Source: SZUA-368 sp028533045
GTDB taxonomy: Bacteria; Spirochaetota; Spirochaetia; DSM-2461
Direction of reading: 5' to 3'
Length of the DNA stretch: 64,000 nt
Assembly: GCA_050031985.1 (NCBI GenBank)
Contig: JBNAIG010000030.1
Location: 62,001-126,000, forward strand
Below are positions 1 through 8,278 of this stretch, piece after piece. Under the pieces are notes generated by a model that was not told where the DNA came from, searched no databases, and worked only from the letters and a program-made list of their open reading frames with translations. The translations under genes were made by a program, and so were the position numbers. Within the stretch, counting starts at the first letter, position 1, and every line of letters starts with the position of its first letter.

Positions 1-317
1 AGAACAGCCGCTACATTGTAAAGGCCTCCGCTCGCGGATAAAGGAAGCCCCACAATCACAGTAGAAGCCAAATCAGCAAGAGCTTCCTTAAGGCGAATCA
101 ACTCCTCAAGGGCTCCCTCAATCAGGGCTGTTTGAAAGAAAAGATCCCCGCAGCTATAGCCGGTGAGGCTCAGCTCGGGGAAAAGTACGATTTGCGCTCC
201 CTCTTCCGCCGCATTTCGGGCAGCTTCTTCGATAGCCTGCCCGTTGGCGGAGACATCCCCCGGCTTAACCGGAGGAACGGCACAGCAGACCCGGAGGAAA
301 TCGTACCGCCCGGTCAT
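1..317 (-). CDS. nadE: Glutamine-dependent NAD+ synthetase, N-terminal part (cut by window edge)
   Basis: About 105 codons are visible; the rest lies beyond base 1. The translation begins MTGRYDFLRVCCAVPPVKPG and continues with the nitrilase-type glutaminase signature FPELSLTGYSCGDLFFQ, where the Glu would be the first residue of the Glu-Lys-Cys triad. This is the ammonia-channelling amidase domain that bacterial two-domain NadE carries ahead of the synthetase domain; the enzyme makes NAD+ from deamido-NAD+, ATP and glutamine. The ATG overlaps the serS stop by one base (TAATG), which implies translational coupling in one transcript. The family call rests on the N-terminal motif alone, since the synthetase domain is not in view. 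Confidence 0.82.
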   Translation of the reverse strand, partial: MTGRYDFLRVCCAVPPVKPGDVSANGQAIEEAARNAAEEGAQIVLFPELSLTGYSCGDLFFQTALIEGALEELIRLKEALADLASTVIVGLPLSASGGLYNVAAV

Positions 318-1594
318 TAACGGGGTCCTATGGTGTCAAAACCGCAGTAGGGAACCAGTTTTGCAGGAATCTTAATAGAGCCGTCTTCCTGCTGACCGTT
401 TTCGATTACGGAAATCAGTCCCCGAGAGATGGCAATGGCCGTACCGTTGAGGGTATGGGCCATAACGTTCTTGCCTTCGTCGTTTTTGTAGCGGATCCCC
501 AAACGGCGTGCCTGGAAGTCGGTACAGTTGGAAGTACTGGTGATTTCTCCCCAGCCCCCCTCTTCGCCGCGGCCGGGCATCCACGCTTCCAGGTCGAACT
601 TACGGTAGGCAGGAGCCCCTAGGTCACCCGTACAGGTGTCTACGACACGGAAGGGGATTTCCAGGCCGTTGAAGATCTCCTCTTCAATTTCCCGGAGTTT
701 CATATGCATATCGTCGGAGTCGTCCGCCTTGGTAAAGGCAAACATCTCTATTTTGGTAAACTGGTGTACCCGGTAAAGACCCTTGGAGTACTGTCCGGCA
801 GCTCCCGCTTCTCTTCTAAAACAGTGGGAAACACCGGCCATGAGGATGGGACCCTTGGAAAAGTCCACAATCTGACCGGCATAGTAACCGCCCAGGGGAA
901 TTTCCGCCGTACCGATGAGACAGGTGCCCGTTCCTTCCAGGGCGTAAATGTTAGACTCGGCGCCACGGGGATTGAATCCGGTTCCTTCGAGAATTTCTTC
1001 CCGGGCGATATCGGGAGTGATGGTGAGGGTAAATCCGTGTTTCTGGAGGACATCCAGGGCATAACGGGTCAGGGCCATTTCCAGAAGAACCGCTTCGTTC
1101 TTCAGGTAGTAGAATTTGGAGCCCGATACGCGGGCGGCCGTTTCAAAGTCCACCAGATCCAAAGCTTCCATAAGCTCCACGTGATCTTTGGGCTTAAAGG
1201 AGAATTCAGTCGGTTTGCCAAATCGGGCTATTTCGGAGTTGTCCTTGTCTTCCTTGCCCACGGGGGCATCGGGATGGGCCATATTGGGGATTTTGGAACC
1301 TTCGATATCCAGTTCCTTGAGGGTCTCTTCCGCTTCCGATTCGAGACGGGCGATCTCCTCTTTTATCTTTTTGCCCTCTTCGATCAATGCCTGTCGGGCA
1401 TCCTGATCCATGGGGCCTTTCATTTTCTTGGCATTTTCGTTGCGGAGACGACGCTGTTCTTCTATTTGTATGATGAACTCGTTCCGCTTGTCGTAAAGGT
1501 CGACTACCTTGTCCGCGTCGGCCTGCATGTAGCGGCTGGCAATATTAGCCTTTACCGCGTCCAGATTTTCTTTAATGAATTTGTAGTCTAACAT
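317..1594 (-). CDS. serS: Seryl-tRNA synthetase
   Basis: Class II aminoacyl-tRNA synthetase of 425 residues, the usual length, which charges tRNA-Ser (and tRNA-Sec) with serine in the cytoplasm. It starts MLDYKFIKENLDAVKANIASR and has the N-terminal antiparallel coiled-coil arm (about residues 30-105, rich in E/K/R). The class II core follows, with FNPRGAESNIY, the motif 2 region GVSHCFRREAGAAG and the motif 3 region AHTLNGTAIAISR near the C-terminus. The start is ATG after GTGAGGTT. It is cotranscribed with nadE, which begins on its stop codon. No anomaly seen. Confidence 0.97.
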   Translation of the reverse strand: MLDYKFIKENLDAVKANIASRYMQADADKVVDLYDKRNEFIIQIEEQRRLRNENAKKMKGPMDQDARQALIEEGKKIKEEIARLESEAEETLKELDIEGSKIPNMAHPDAPVGKEDKDNSEIARFGKPTEFSFKPKDHVELMEALDLVDFETAARVSGSKFYYLKNEAVLLEMALTRYALDVLQKHGFTLTITPDIAREEILEGTGFNPRGAESNIYALEGTGTCLIGTAEIPLGGYYAGQIVDFSKGPILMAGVSHCFRREAGAAGQYSKGLYRVHQFTKIEMFAFTKADDSDDMHMKLREIEEEIFNGLEIPFRVVDTCTGDLGAPAYRKFDLEAWMPGRGEEGGWGEITSTSNCTDFQARRLGIRYKNDEGKNVMAHTLNGTAIAISRGLISVIENGQQEDGSIKIPAKLVPYCGFDTIGPR

Positions 1595-1656
1595 AACCTC
1601 ACTATCCTAACAGAAGGAAAGGGTTGTGACAACAGAAAGGTGTGAGGAAATTCACG

Positions 1657-1687
1657 AAAAAAGGCTGCCCCGGGGACAGCCTTTTAT
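1657..1687 (-). terminator. Intrinsic terminator upstream of serS
   Basis: Stem AAGGCTG / CAGCCTT (1661-1667 with 1677-1683) plus inner C:G pairs forms a compact GC-rich hairpin. Read on the minus strand, it is followed by six T (1662-1657). It would end the transcript of the small gene at 1706-2029 before serS. A short T-rich tract on the other side means it may work in both directions. Confidence 0.75.
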
Positions 1688-1705
1688 TACTAGTTAAATT
1701 GTTAA

Positions 1706-2029
1706 CTATTCCATATCGGCCAGAAGCTTGAGCGATTCGATCGCTTCGTCCTTCTGGGCCACTTTAGACTGTTTAACAGCCTTTCTGATGACGTTGTCCC
1801 ACTGCTTTTCGGGCAGCTCTTCGGTCATTTCCATTAAAAGAGTCTCGATTTCGTCGGAACTCTCAATGTTATAAATCTTCTGCGCGTCATAGAAGAAATA
1901 GCCGTGGAGTTCTTTAATAAAGTCTCCTACCGATCTCTCGCCCTTTTCTGTTTTACGGGCCAGTACTTCTTCTTTTTTTCTGGATCTTCTTAATTCTCTT
2001 TCTTTTCTTTCCAGTTCGGTACTTTTCAT
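1706..2029 (-). CDS. Small charged protein of unknown function
   Basis: A 107-residue cytoplasmic protein with no signal peptide or membrane segment. The first 35 residues are a very basic and acidic helix (repeated E-R-K), followed by a predicted all-helical part. I do not recognise a family. I chose the ATG at 2029 because a GTGAGGTG Shine-Dalgarno lies 8 bases upstream; a GTG nine bases earlier is also open. A perfect -10 (TATAAT on the minus strand, 2071-2066) lies just upstream and a terminator just downstream, so it is probably a single-gene transcript. It could be a nucleic-acid-binding or adaptor protein, but nothing in the sequence proves that. Confidence 0.7.
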   Translation of the reverse strand: MKSTELERKERELRRSRKKEEVLARKTEKGERSVGDFIKELHGYFFYDAQKIYNIESSDEIETLLMEMTEELPEKQWDNVIRKAVKQSKVAQKDEAIESLKLLADME

Positions 2030-2101
2030 ACTTAACACCTCACTCTCATATTCCGAAACGAAGGAATTATATTCTTTTTTACAGGGAAAGAAAAGTCCCC
2101 C

Positions 2102-3346
2102 CTAGCCATTTCTTTCAACCAAACCCTGATCGGTTCGCCGCCCTTTCTCAAAGAGGCCTTTGAATCGGTCTCCCCCGGGCCAGGTAAAAACACCAATTCC
2201 CTCCATCAGTCCTGATTTAAAGGGCCCCTCATAGCAACTGCCGTCGGCCCAGACCAGCCGTCCCTTGCCGTGCATCAGTCCTGCCTTGAAATCCCCCTGA
2301 TAGCAGGAGCCGTCTGTCCTTTGCAGTTCTCCCCGTCCCTCGGGCTTGTCCCCTCTGAAATCTCCCTTGTAGATGCTGCCGTCGTTGTAGGTAAAAATGC
2401 CCCGGCCCTCCATACGTCCCTCAATAAGGTCTCCCCGGTAATAGCCGTTGGAAAAAGCTCGGGTCCCCTGTTCTTTCCTGGGGGGAGTGTCTTGAGGGAG
2501 GGAGGTTGATTTTTCGCTGCCCTCCTTTATCGCTTCTTTCGTCGGGGGGGAGCTTTTGGGAGAGGGGGGAGGCGGATCTTCCACCAAGCGGGGTTCATGG
2601 AAAAAGTTGAGCGAACGGTAGATTACGGAGAGTGGAATCCTGTTCCCCCTTCCGTTAAGGGCGTACTCCTCCCGTATCAGCCAGTTTCTGTCCTCACCGC
2701 CGGGATATTCAAATACACGATGGTAGAGGGAGGTTCCCTTTTGGTCCTGTTCTTCCGCTTCCTTGAGAAGCCCCCCGGTCCCATAGCGGTAGTGGGTTGT
2801 TTTAAAGGGAATACCTTCCCGGTCAGTTTCTTCTCTTTTTGCCAGCCGTCCCTGGGCATCGTAGGCATAGCGGACTATCATATCCGCCTCGCTGCCGTTA
2901 TAGACATATTCCGAGCTAATCCGTCCTTCCCGGTCAACCTGCCTTCCCCGGATGTGGCTCTCTTCCTTTTCTATGAGAATTCCCTTTTCCCGGTCTTCCT
3001 CAATCTCTACAAGTCGCAGGGAATCATCTTCACTATGGATTTCTTTTCCCCGGAGAGTTCCGTTGTCTCTGTAATGCCAGATTTCCCGTTCCAGGAGGGA
3101 GCCTTCCCGCCCAAAACGATAGAGGGCCGCCCGGCGGAAGTCAGTCTTTCCCCCCTCTGCCAGGTAGGAGTAAAGCTCTTTGTAGTCATCGATCTCTTTG
3201 ACTATAAGTCTGCCTTGGCTGTCGAATTCCCTTCTTTCCAGGAATTCCGATTTTTGCTCCTTCCAGAAAGGACCTAACCTTTTAAAGAGGGATTTCTCTA
3301 TTGTCATTGACCGGAGGGGGCCGGAAAAATCGTACAGTTGGTCCAT
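2102..3346 (-). CDS. MORN-repeat protein with YD/RHS-like N-terminal half
   Basis: A 414-residue protein in two parts. Residues 1-250 hold irregular repeats with tyrosine and aspartate spaced as in RHS/YD or degenerate 'antitoxin' MORN repeats (for example RYAYDAQGRLAKREETDREG). A proline/serine-rich linker follows (about 265-300). Then come at least four clear MORN repeats (YKGDFRGDKPEGRGELQ, YQGDFKAGLMHGKGRLVW, YEGPFKSGLMEGIGVFTW). MORN arrays usually bind lipids or act as scaffolds; the role here is unknown. No signal peptide is visible. No Shine-Dalgarno precedes the ATG, and a TATATA box sits six bases upstream, so the transcript could be leaderless. It is divergent from the two-component genes at 3433. 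Confidence 0.8.
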   Translation of the reverse strand: MDQLYDFSGPLRSMTIEKSLFKRLGPFWKEQKSEFLERREFDSQGRLIVKEIDDYKELYSYLAEGGKTDFRRAALYRFGREGSLLEREIWHYRDNGTLRGKEIHSEDDSLRLVEIEEDREKGILIEKEESHIRGRQVDREGRISSEYVYNGSEADMIVRYAYDAQGRLAKREETDREGIPFKTTHYRYGTGGLLKEAEEQDQKGTSLYHRVFEYPGGEDRNWLIREEYALNGRGNRIPLSVIYRSLNFFHEPRLVEDPPPPSPKSSPPTKEAIKEGSEKSTSLPQDTPPRKEQGTRAFSNGYYRGDLIEGRMEGRGIFTYNDGSIYKGDFRGDKPEGRGELQRTDGSCYQGDFKAGLMHGKGRLVWADGSCYEGPFKSGLMEGIGVFTWPGGDRFKGLFEKGRRTDQGLVERNG

Positions 3347-3432
3347 AACAGCTATATATTGCCTTAAAGTGTTTGAAAAATCCAGTGAAATGTAATATTA
3401 ATAGAGCATATATTATAGTAAAAAGGTGATTC

Positions 3433-4692
3433 ATGGCTAAAACGATACTGGTAATTGATGACTCATCCCTTGTAAGGGAATTTCTCGTGAAGCAGCTCTC
3501 TTTTTACGGGTTCAACGTAATTGCTGCCATAAACGGTCTGGACGGTTATGGAAAGCTTCGTTCCGAAGAGCCGGATTTGGTCATTATGGACTTTTTTCTC
3601 AGTCGCAAAAGCGCCATGGAAATTCTTGAAATAAAACAGACCCTCCCTCAGGTGAAGGATACCCCTGTGATTCTCAATTCCACCAAACTGGACAAGGAGG
3701 TGGTCATGAAGGTGGGGCGGCTGGGAATTAAAAAGATACTCTACAAGCCTATTAAGATTGACGCCCTTCTTGACGCTGTTTCGGAAGCTCTCGAAGTGCC
3801 TATTGAGATTGACCAGACTCCCTGTATCCTTGATGCTCACCTGAATGACAAAATCCTCTTTATCGAGATTGCCCAAGGGTTTAACCGGGAGAAATTTCGC
3901 CTTCTCCGCTATAAAACTGCCGAACTACTCCGACTGCATGGGGTTAGCATTCCCCGTATTCTTCTTCTCATGACTGATATTCAGGTAAAAAGTGATGACA
4001 TTTGGAAACTAAAGGATCTTCTTATAGATGTACTGGAGTTCTGTTCTACTCCGGAACAGGTCAAGATTCTTACCATATCCCGGGAGATTACCGACTACCT
4101 TAAGGAAGATTCGGAACTTTCCGGTGTGGAGGCGGTACCCTCTCTTGAGAAAGCCATGGACGGTCTCTTGGGGATTAAAGGACTTGAGAAGCTGACTGCC
4201 GAACAGGATGCGGTTCAGGAGAGCTTCTTTAGCGGCAGTTCTACCATAGAAAAAGAGACATTTCAGCTCAATTTTGCCAAAGAGGCGGAAGAGGGGCGGA
4301 AGATGCAAATCTTTAACCGTGAGCTCAATATCGCCGTAGTGGATGACGATTTTATTGTCCATTCCATTATTGAATCGGCCCTAAAGGATACGAACTGGAA
4401 GGTTAAGTCCTTTGAAAGCGGCAATGACTTCCTGGCCCATATGAGTGAAGACCATGAGGAATTTGACCTGATTTTCCTGGATCTTATTATGCCCGGAATG
4501 AACGGTTTTGCCATTTTGCAGTTTTTGGCCACCTATTCCACTACTATTCCCGTAATTGTGCTCACCGCTCTTTCCGGTAAAGAGAGCGTTAGCAAGGCCA
4601 TGAGTTTTAATATAGACAGTTATCTTATCAAACCAATTAAGCCCGATGGAATTATCAATAAGGCCCTTGAAGTCCTGAATTTGGACTTCTAG
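3433..4692 (+). CDS. Dual-receiver response regulator
   Basis: A 419-residue signalling protein without a DNA-binding domain. The N-terminal receiver (about 4-120) has the acidic pair DD, phospho-acceptor Asp53 in VIMDFF, and the switch lysine in LYKPIK. A middle region (about 125-285) has no family I recognise. A second receiver follows (about 297-415) with VVDDD, the acceptor in IFLDLIMPGMNG and the lysine in LIKPIKP. Shine-Dalgarno AAAGGTG precedes the ATG. Its stop abuts the start of the hybrid kinase (TAGATG), so the two very probably form one phosphorelay. The output may be protein-protein contact rather than transcription. Confidence 0.9.
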   Translation: MAKTILVIDDSSLVREFLVKQLSFYGFNVIAAINGLDGYGKLRSEEPDLVIMDFFLSRKSAMEILEIKQTLPQVKDTPVILNSTKLDKEVVMKVGRLGIKKILYKPIKIDALLDAVSEALEVPIEIDQTPCILDAHLNDKILFIEIAQGFNREKFRLLRYKTAELLRLHGVSIPRILLLMTDIQVKSDDIWKLKDLLIDVLEFCSTPEQVKILTISREITDYLKEDSELSGVEAVPSLEKAMDGLLGIKGLEKLTAEQDAVQESFFSGSSTIEKETFQLNFAKEAEEGRKMQIFNRELNIAVVDDDFIVHSIIESALKDTNWKVKSFESGNDFLAHMSEDHEEFDLIFLDLIMPGMNGFAILQFLATYSTTIPVIVLTALSGKESVSKAMSFNIDSYLIKPIKPDGIINKALEVLNLDF

Positions 4693-7110
4693 ATGAAAGA
4701 CCTTTTTCATTCATTCAGTCTGGCCGATCTTTTTTCCGATGCTCCGGAGGGAGTGGTTTTCCTCGACAGGAAAGGGCGCATCCTCAAGGTTAACGGGGCT
4801 TTTTCACGGATGGTTTTTAGTCCTCCCGAGAGGGGGATGAATATTTCCCACTACATTGCCTATCAGGATAAAAAAGCCTGGGATAAACATTTCACCCGTT
4901 TTATTGAGGGGCCCCGGGGCAGTGTGAATATTATTTCCCGCTTTAACAGTAATAAGCCCGGTAGCCTGTGTTGGTGGCAGATGAATATCAAAAAGATCGT
5001 GAAGGGAAAATTCCGGGGGCTGGTCATTTTTATCTCCGATTTTACCCATATTAAGGAGCTGGAAGCTCGGCAGAGAAGGGCCAGAGAAGAGGCCGAAGCG
5101 GCGACGCAGGGTAAAAGTGAGATTCTTGCCAACACGAGCCATGAAATCCGCACTCCAATTCACACCATAATCGGGATGTCCGACCTTATGGCCGAGACTT
5201 CTCTGGACGAGGAGCAGCGGGAGTACAGTTCCCAGATTCAGTTTGCCGCTTCTGTTCTCCTCTCTCTTGTGAATGATATTCTGGATATTTCCAAGATTGA
5301 GGCCGGTAAGATTGAGATTGAATATACCGAATTCGATCTGCCCCAGCTTCTTGAAGCCATGGTAAACCTGGAAACCCTGGAGGTACACAAAAAAGGTCTT
5401 GAACTGGCTTACCAGATAGATCCTTCCGTTCCCCAGTACGTGGTGGGCGACCCGTTCCGTATCCGGCAGGTTATAACCAATCTTATTAGCAATGCCCGGA
5501 AATTTACCAGTGAGGGGCAGATACTCCTCCGTGCCCACGGTGTTCCTGCGACGGACGGCAAGGTGCATTTGACATTTGAAGTGGAAGATTCCGGTATCGG
5601 TATCACAAGAGAGCAACAGGCCAAGCTCTTTGCGGCCTTCCAGCAGGCGGACAGTTCCACCACAAGAAAATACGGAGGTACCGGCCTGGGACTGTTTATC
5701 TCCCGGAATCTGGTAAACATGATGGGCGGAACCATGGGGGTGGTAAGTACCGAAGGGCAGGGGTCGCGCTTCTTTTTTGAACTGGCCCTGGAGAAGGGTG
5801 AAAGGGAGGCATCCCGCAGTGACGTGGGGGCTGACTTTTATGAAGGTGTTTCTGTCCTTCTTGTGGATGACAACGAAGATATCCGTACTATTACCCGGGG
5901 CTATTTGGAAGAGTGGGGCTGCAAAGTTACCGATGCTTCCAATGGAGAGGACGCCCTAGAACTGCTTCGTCAGGGGCAGGGAAGCAAATCCTACGATGTA
6001 TGTATTGTCGATCAGGCTATGAGACAGATGGACGGTTGGCAGGTGGCCAGTGAAGTTCGGGCCGATGAGGTTCTAAAGAATTTTCCCATGATTCTTACTC
6101 CTCTTAAAGGCAAGGGAAGTGACGAGGCCAAGATGAAACTTCTGGGATGGTTTGACGACTACCTGACCAAGCCGATTGGGAAACGGGAGCTTCTGGAAAA
6201 ACTCTACAGAGTACTTAATCGACATCAGGATGAAAGGGACGGTCCGGTTGAGCTGATTCCCGAATTGGAAACGGTGGACGATGAAGGGCTTATATATGAT
6301 GAAGCCCAATCGGACTGGATTGGAAAGGATATTCTGGTTGTGGAGGACCATTTGGTAAATCAGCAGCTGTTTCGAACCATTCTGGAACGGCTTTCCTGTC
6401 TTGTCCGCTGTGTGGAAAATGGTAAGCTTGCCGTGGAATCGGTGCGGAAGTCTGTGCCCGACCTTATTTTTATGGATTGTCAGATGCCCGTTATGAATGG
6501 CTATGAAGCAACAGAAGAGATTCGCAAGTTGGGACATGATGTGCCTATTGTTGCAGTGACCGCCAGCGCTATTCGGGACGAGAAGGTTAAATGCGAGAAA
6601 TGCGGTATGGACGGTCTCATAAGCAAACCCTTTAAGAAGGGCGATATTATGGGAGTTCTTTACGAGTATTTTTCTCCCCACCGGGAGCGGGATGACAGTC
6701 AAGACATTCTTAAGCAAGATAATACCGTTTCTCTTAAGGCCGAACCGGTGGAGTTAAGCGAAAAAAATGGTATTGATGAAAGGGAAATCTTTAATTATCC
6801 TGCCGCCCTGGAAACTTTTCTGGGGGATGAAACGACCCTTAGGGGCTTACTTGAGCCCTTTAGGAATAAGGTGGCCGGTCAGTTAAGAACTCTTTCCGAT
6901 GACCGGGAAGGGAAAGATATGGAGAATATCCGGGAAATCGCCCACTCTATTAAGGGAAGCGCGCGAAACCTGGATATGTCCCGCCTGGGAAACGTGGCGG
7001 AGAAACTGGAATTCACCTCCCGTGACGGCATCGCAGAGCCCATTCCCGCTCTTCTTGACGAGATGCGGGTAGAGTTTGAGTATCTTAGTGAAATACTAGA
7101 GCGATATTAA
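4693..7110 (+). CDS. Hybrid sensor histidine kinase with two receivers and an HPt domain
   Basis: An 805-residue cytoplasmic kinase with no membrane segment. Order: PAS (about 12-118), a short coiled coil, HisKA with His150 in NTSHEIRTPIH, HATPase with the N-box NLISNARKF and G-boxes DSGIGI and GGTGLGL, receiver 1 (acceptor Asp440 in CIVDQAMRQMDG), receiver 2 (Asp595 in IFMDCQMPVMNGYEA), and a C-terminal HPt with His751 in AHSIKGSARNL. All phosphorelay residues are present, so a complete His-Asp-His chain lies in one protein, and its likely last target is the upstream dual-receiver protein. The gene starts directly on the stop of that gene. Its 3' end overlaps the convergent DUF819 gene by 15 bases. 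Confidence 0.95.
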   Translation: MKDLFHSFSLADLFSDAPEGVVFLDRKGRILKVNGAFSRMVFSPPERGMNISHYIAYQDKKAWDKHFTRFIEGPRGSVNIISRFNSNKPGSLCWWQMNIKKIVKGKFRGLVIFISDFTHIKELEARQRRAREEAEAATQGKSEILANTSHEIRTPIHTIIGMSDLMAETSLDEEQREYSSQIQFAASVLLSLVNDILDISKIEAGKIEIEYTEFDLPQLLEAMVNLETLEVHKKGLELAYQIDPSVPQYVVGDPFRIRQVITNLISNARKFTSEGQILLRAHGVPATDGKVHLTFEVEDSGIGITREQQAKLFAAFQQADSSTTRKYGGTGLGLFISRNLVNMMGGTMGVVSTEGQGSRFFFELALEKGEREASRSDVGADFYEGVSVLLVDDNEDIRTITRGYLEEWGCKVTDASNGEDALELLRQGQGSKSYDVCIVDQAMRQMDGWQVASEVRADEVLKNFPMILTPLKGKGSDEAKMKLLGWFDDYLTKPIGKRELLEKLYRVLNRHQDERDGPVELIPELETVDDEGLIYDEAQSDWIGKDILVVEDHLVNQQLFRTILERLSCLVRCVENGKLAVESVRKSVPDLIFMDCQMPVMNGYEATEEIRKLGHDVPIVAVTASAIRDEKVKCEKCGMDGLISKPFKKGDIMGVLYEYFSPHRERDDSQDILKQDNTVSLKAEPVELSEKNGIDEREIFNYPAALETFLGDETTLRGLLEPFRNKVAGQLRTLSDDREGKDMENIREIAHSIKGSARNLDMSRLGNVAEKLEFTSRDGIAEPIPALLDEMRVEFEYLSEILERY

Positions 7111-8241
7111 CTTATACATCAACACGCCCAAATAGTTCCCCATGGCATATCCCATGAGCCCAGCGGTAATTCCCGGGCCTATGAGGGAAGGTCTCTTGAG
7201 GGCTATTCCGGTGACTCCCACAAAAGGGGGCGAGCAGATAGCGGCTGTGCTGGAAATAAGCATGGTATCCACATCAATCCGGAAAATACGGCAGAGCAGA
7301 ATATGAATTATCATGGAGACAAAAAGGGCAAAAGCCACAAAGAGGAATACCCCCGGAGCGGCGCCCAGGATGCGGGAAAAGTCCCCCATGGCTCCGGTGG
7401 AAGCGCTAAATACGATTATAAAATATTCCCCAAAGGCAAAGCTGTCGGGAATCTCCCGGACTTTTTTATTCAAAGAAGCTAAAAGGCTCAGGGTGGTAAT
7501 GACGAGTATTACTACCAGGGTTTGACTTTCCTGCCCTACAAAGAGGGTACAGGAGGCTCCCAGGCCAAAAATAAGCAGGGCCAATCCCAACGCGGCGGCA
7601 AGAGGTTTGAGTTTTTTAGCTGTAAATATTTCCTTAAGGGGAGTGAGTTCTTCTTCCCCATGGGGGTGTTTTCCTGGCACATCCGGTTCTTCTTCTTTTC
7701 TGAGTACGCGAGAGAGGAGGGGTTGTCCCAGGGTTATGACAAACATGAGATAGAGGGAGCTTAGGAGAATATCCGAGGCATGTACCGCCAGGTAAAGATC
7801 GGCCGGGACGGAGAGGGCGGACCGTATGGCTGCCAGATTGGGAGTGCCCCCCGTATAGACTCCTACCAGCATTCCTGCCAGTCGGGGAAACTCTTCCAGT
7901 CTTTGGGCAAAGATGAATCGGCCTAGAATCAGCGCTATAGTAATGGCAAGGGCTGCCAGAATCATGGCGAATCCGGTTTTTTCCGACTCTTTGAACCAGG
8001 TTCGTATGTTTACAGAGAAAAGCATGAGGGGGATGGAAAGAGCTACTGTTACGGTGGCGATGGTGTCGAGAAGGGGAGTGGCCTCTTCTCCTATGATTCC
8101 GCTGTTAACAAGGATGAGACCAAAAAGGTACGCCCCAATGATGGGATTAATCCTTTTGAAGAGGGGAAAGGCGGTTCTTAAGTAGCGCACTCCCACGGGA
8201 AAAGCAAAAAGTGAGGCCGAAAGTATAAGGGTTTCTGTCAT
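7096..8241 (-). CDS. DUF819-family integral membrane protein
   Basis: A 381-residue polytopic inner-membrane protein with about ten hydrophobic segments and the GGTPNLAAI sequence typical of DUF819 (YjcL-like) proteins. These are related to transporters, but the substrate is unknown. A soluble charged loop sits near residues 190-205 (KEEEPDVPGKHPHGEEEL). No Shine-Dalgarno precedes the ATG; instead a promoter-like TTGACC-17-TAAAAT ends eight bases before the start, which would give a leaderless or nearly leaderless message. It lies downstream of two GGDEF genes on the same strand, but the promoter suggests separate expression. Confidence 0.8.
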   Translation of the reverse strand: MTETLILSASLFAFPVGVRYLRTAFPLFKRINPIIGAYLFGLILVNSGIIGEEATPLLDTIATVTVALSIPLMLFSVNIRTWFKESEKTGFAMILAALAITIALILGRFIFAQRLEEFPRLAGMLVGVYTGGTPNLAAIRSALSVPADLYLAVHASDILLSSLYLMFVITLGQPLLSRVLRKEEEPDVPGKHPHGEEELTPLKEIFTAKKLKPLAAALGLALLIFGLGASCTLFVGQESQTLVVILVITTLSLLASLNKKVREIPDSFAFGEYFIIVFSASTGAMGDFSRILGAAPGVFLFVAFALFVSMIIHILLCRIFRIDVDTMLISSTAAICSPPFVGVTGIALKRPSLIGPGITAGLMGYAMGNYLGVLMYKLISL

Positions 8242-8249
8242 AAGGGGTT

Positions 8250-8278
8250 ATTTTATAGATTGGAGAGGGCCCGGTCAA
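8250..8278 (-). promoter_or_regulatory. Sigma70-like promoter of the DUF819 gene
   Basis: Minus-strand TTGACC (8278-8273), 17-bp spacer, TAAAAT (8255-8250). The expected start point falls within about two bases of the ATG at 8241, so there is no room for a ribosome-binding site. The -35 box overlaps the last codons of the upstream GGDEF gene. Confidence 0.5.

Noticed and set aside
704..1591. Long plus-strand ORF (295 codons) opposite serS
   Set aside because: Exact antisense shadow of serS with no ribosome site and unnatural composition.
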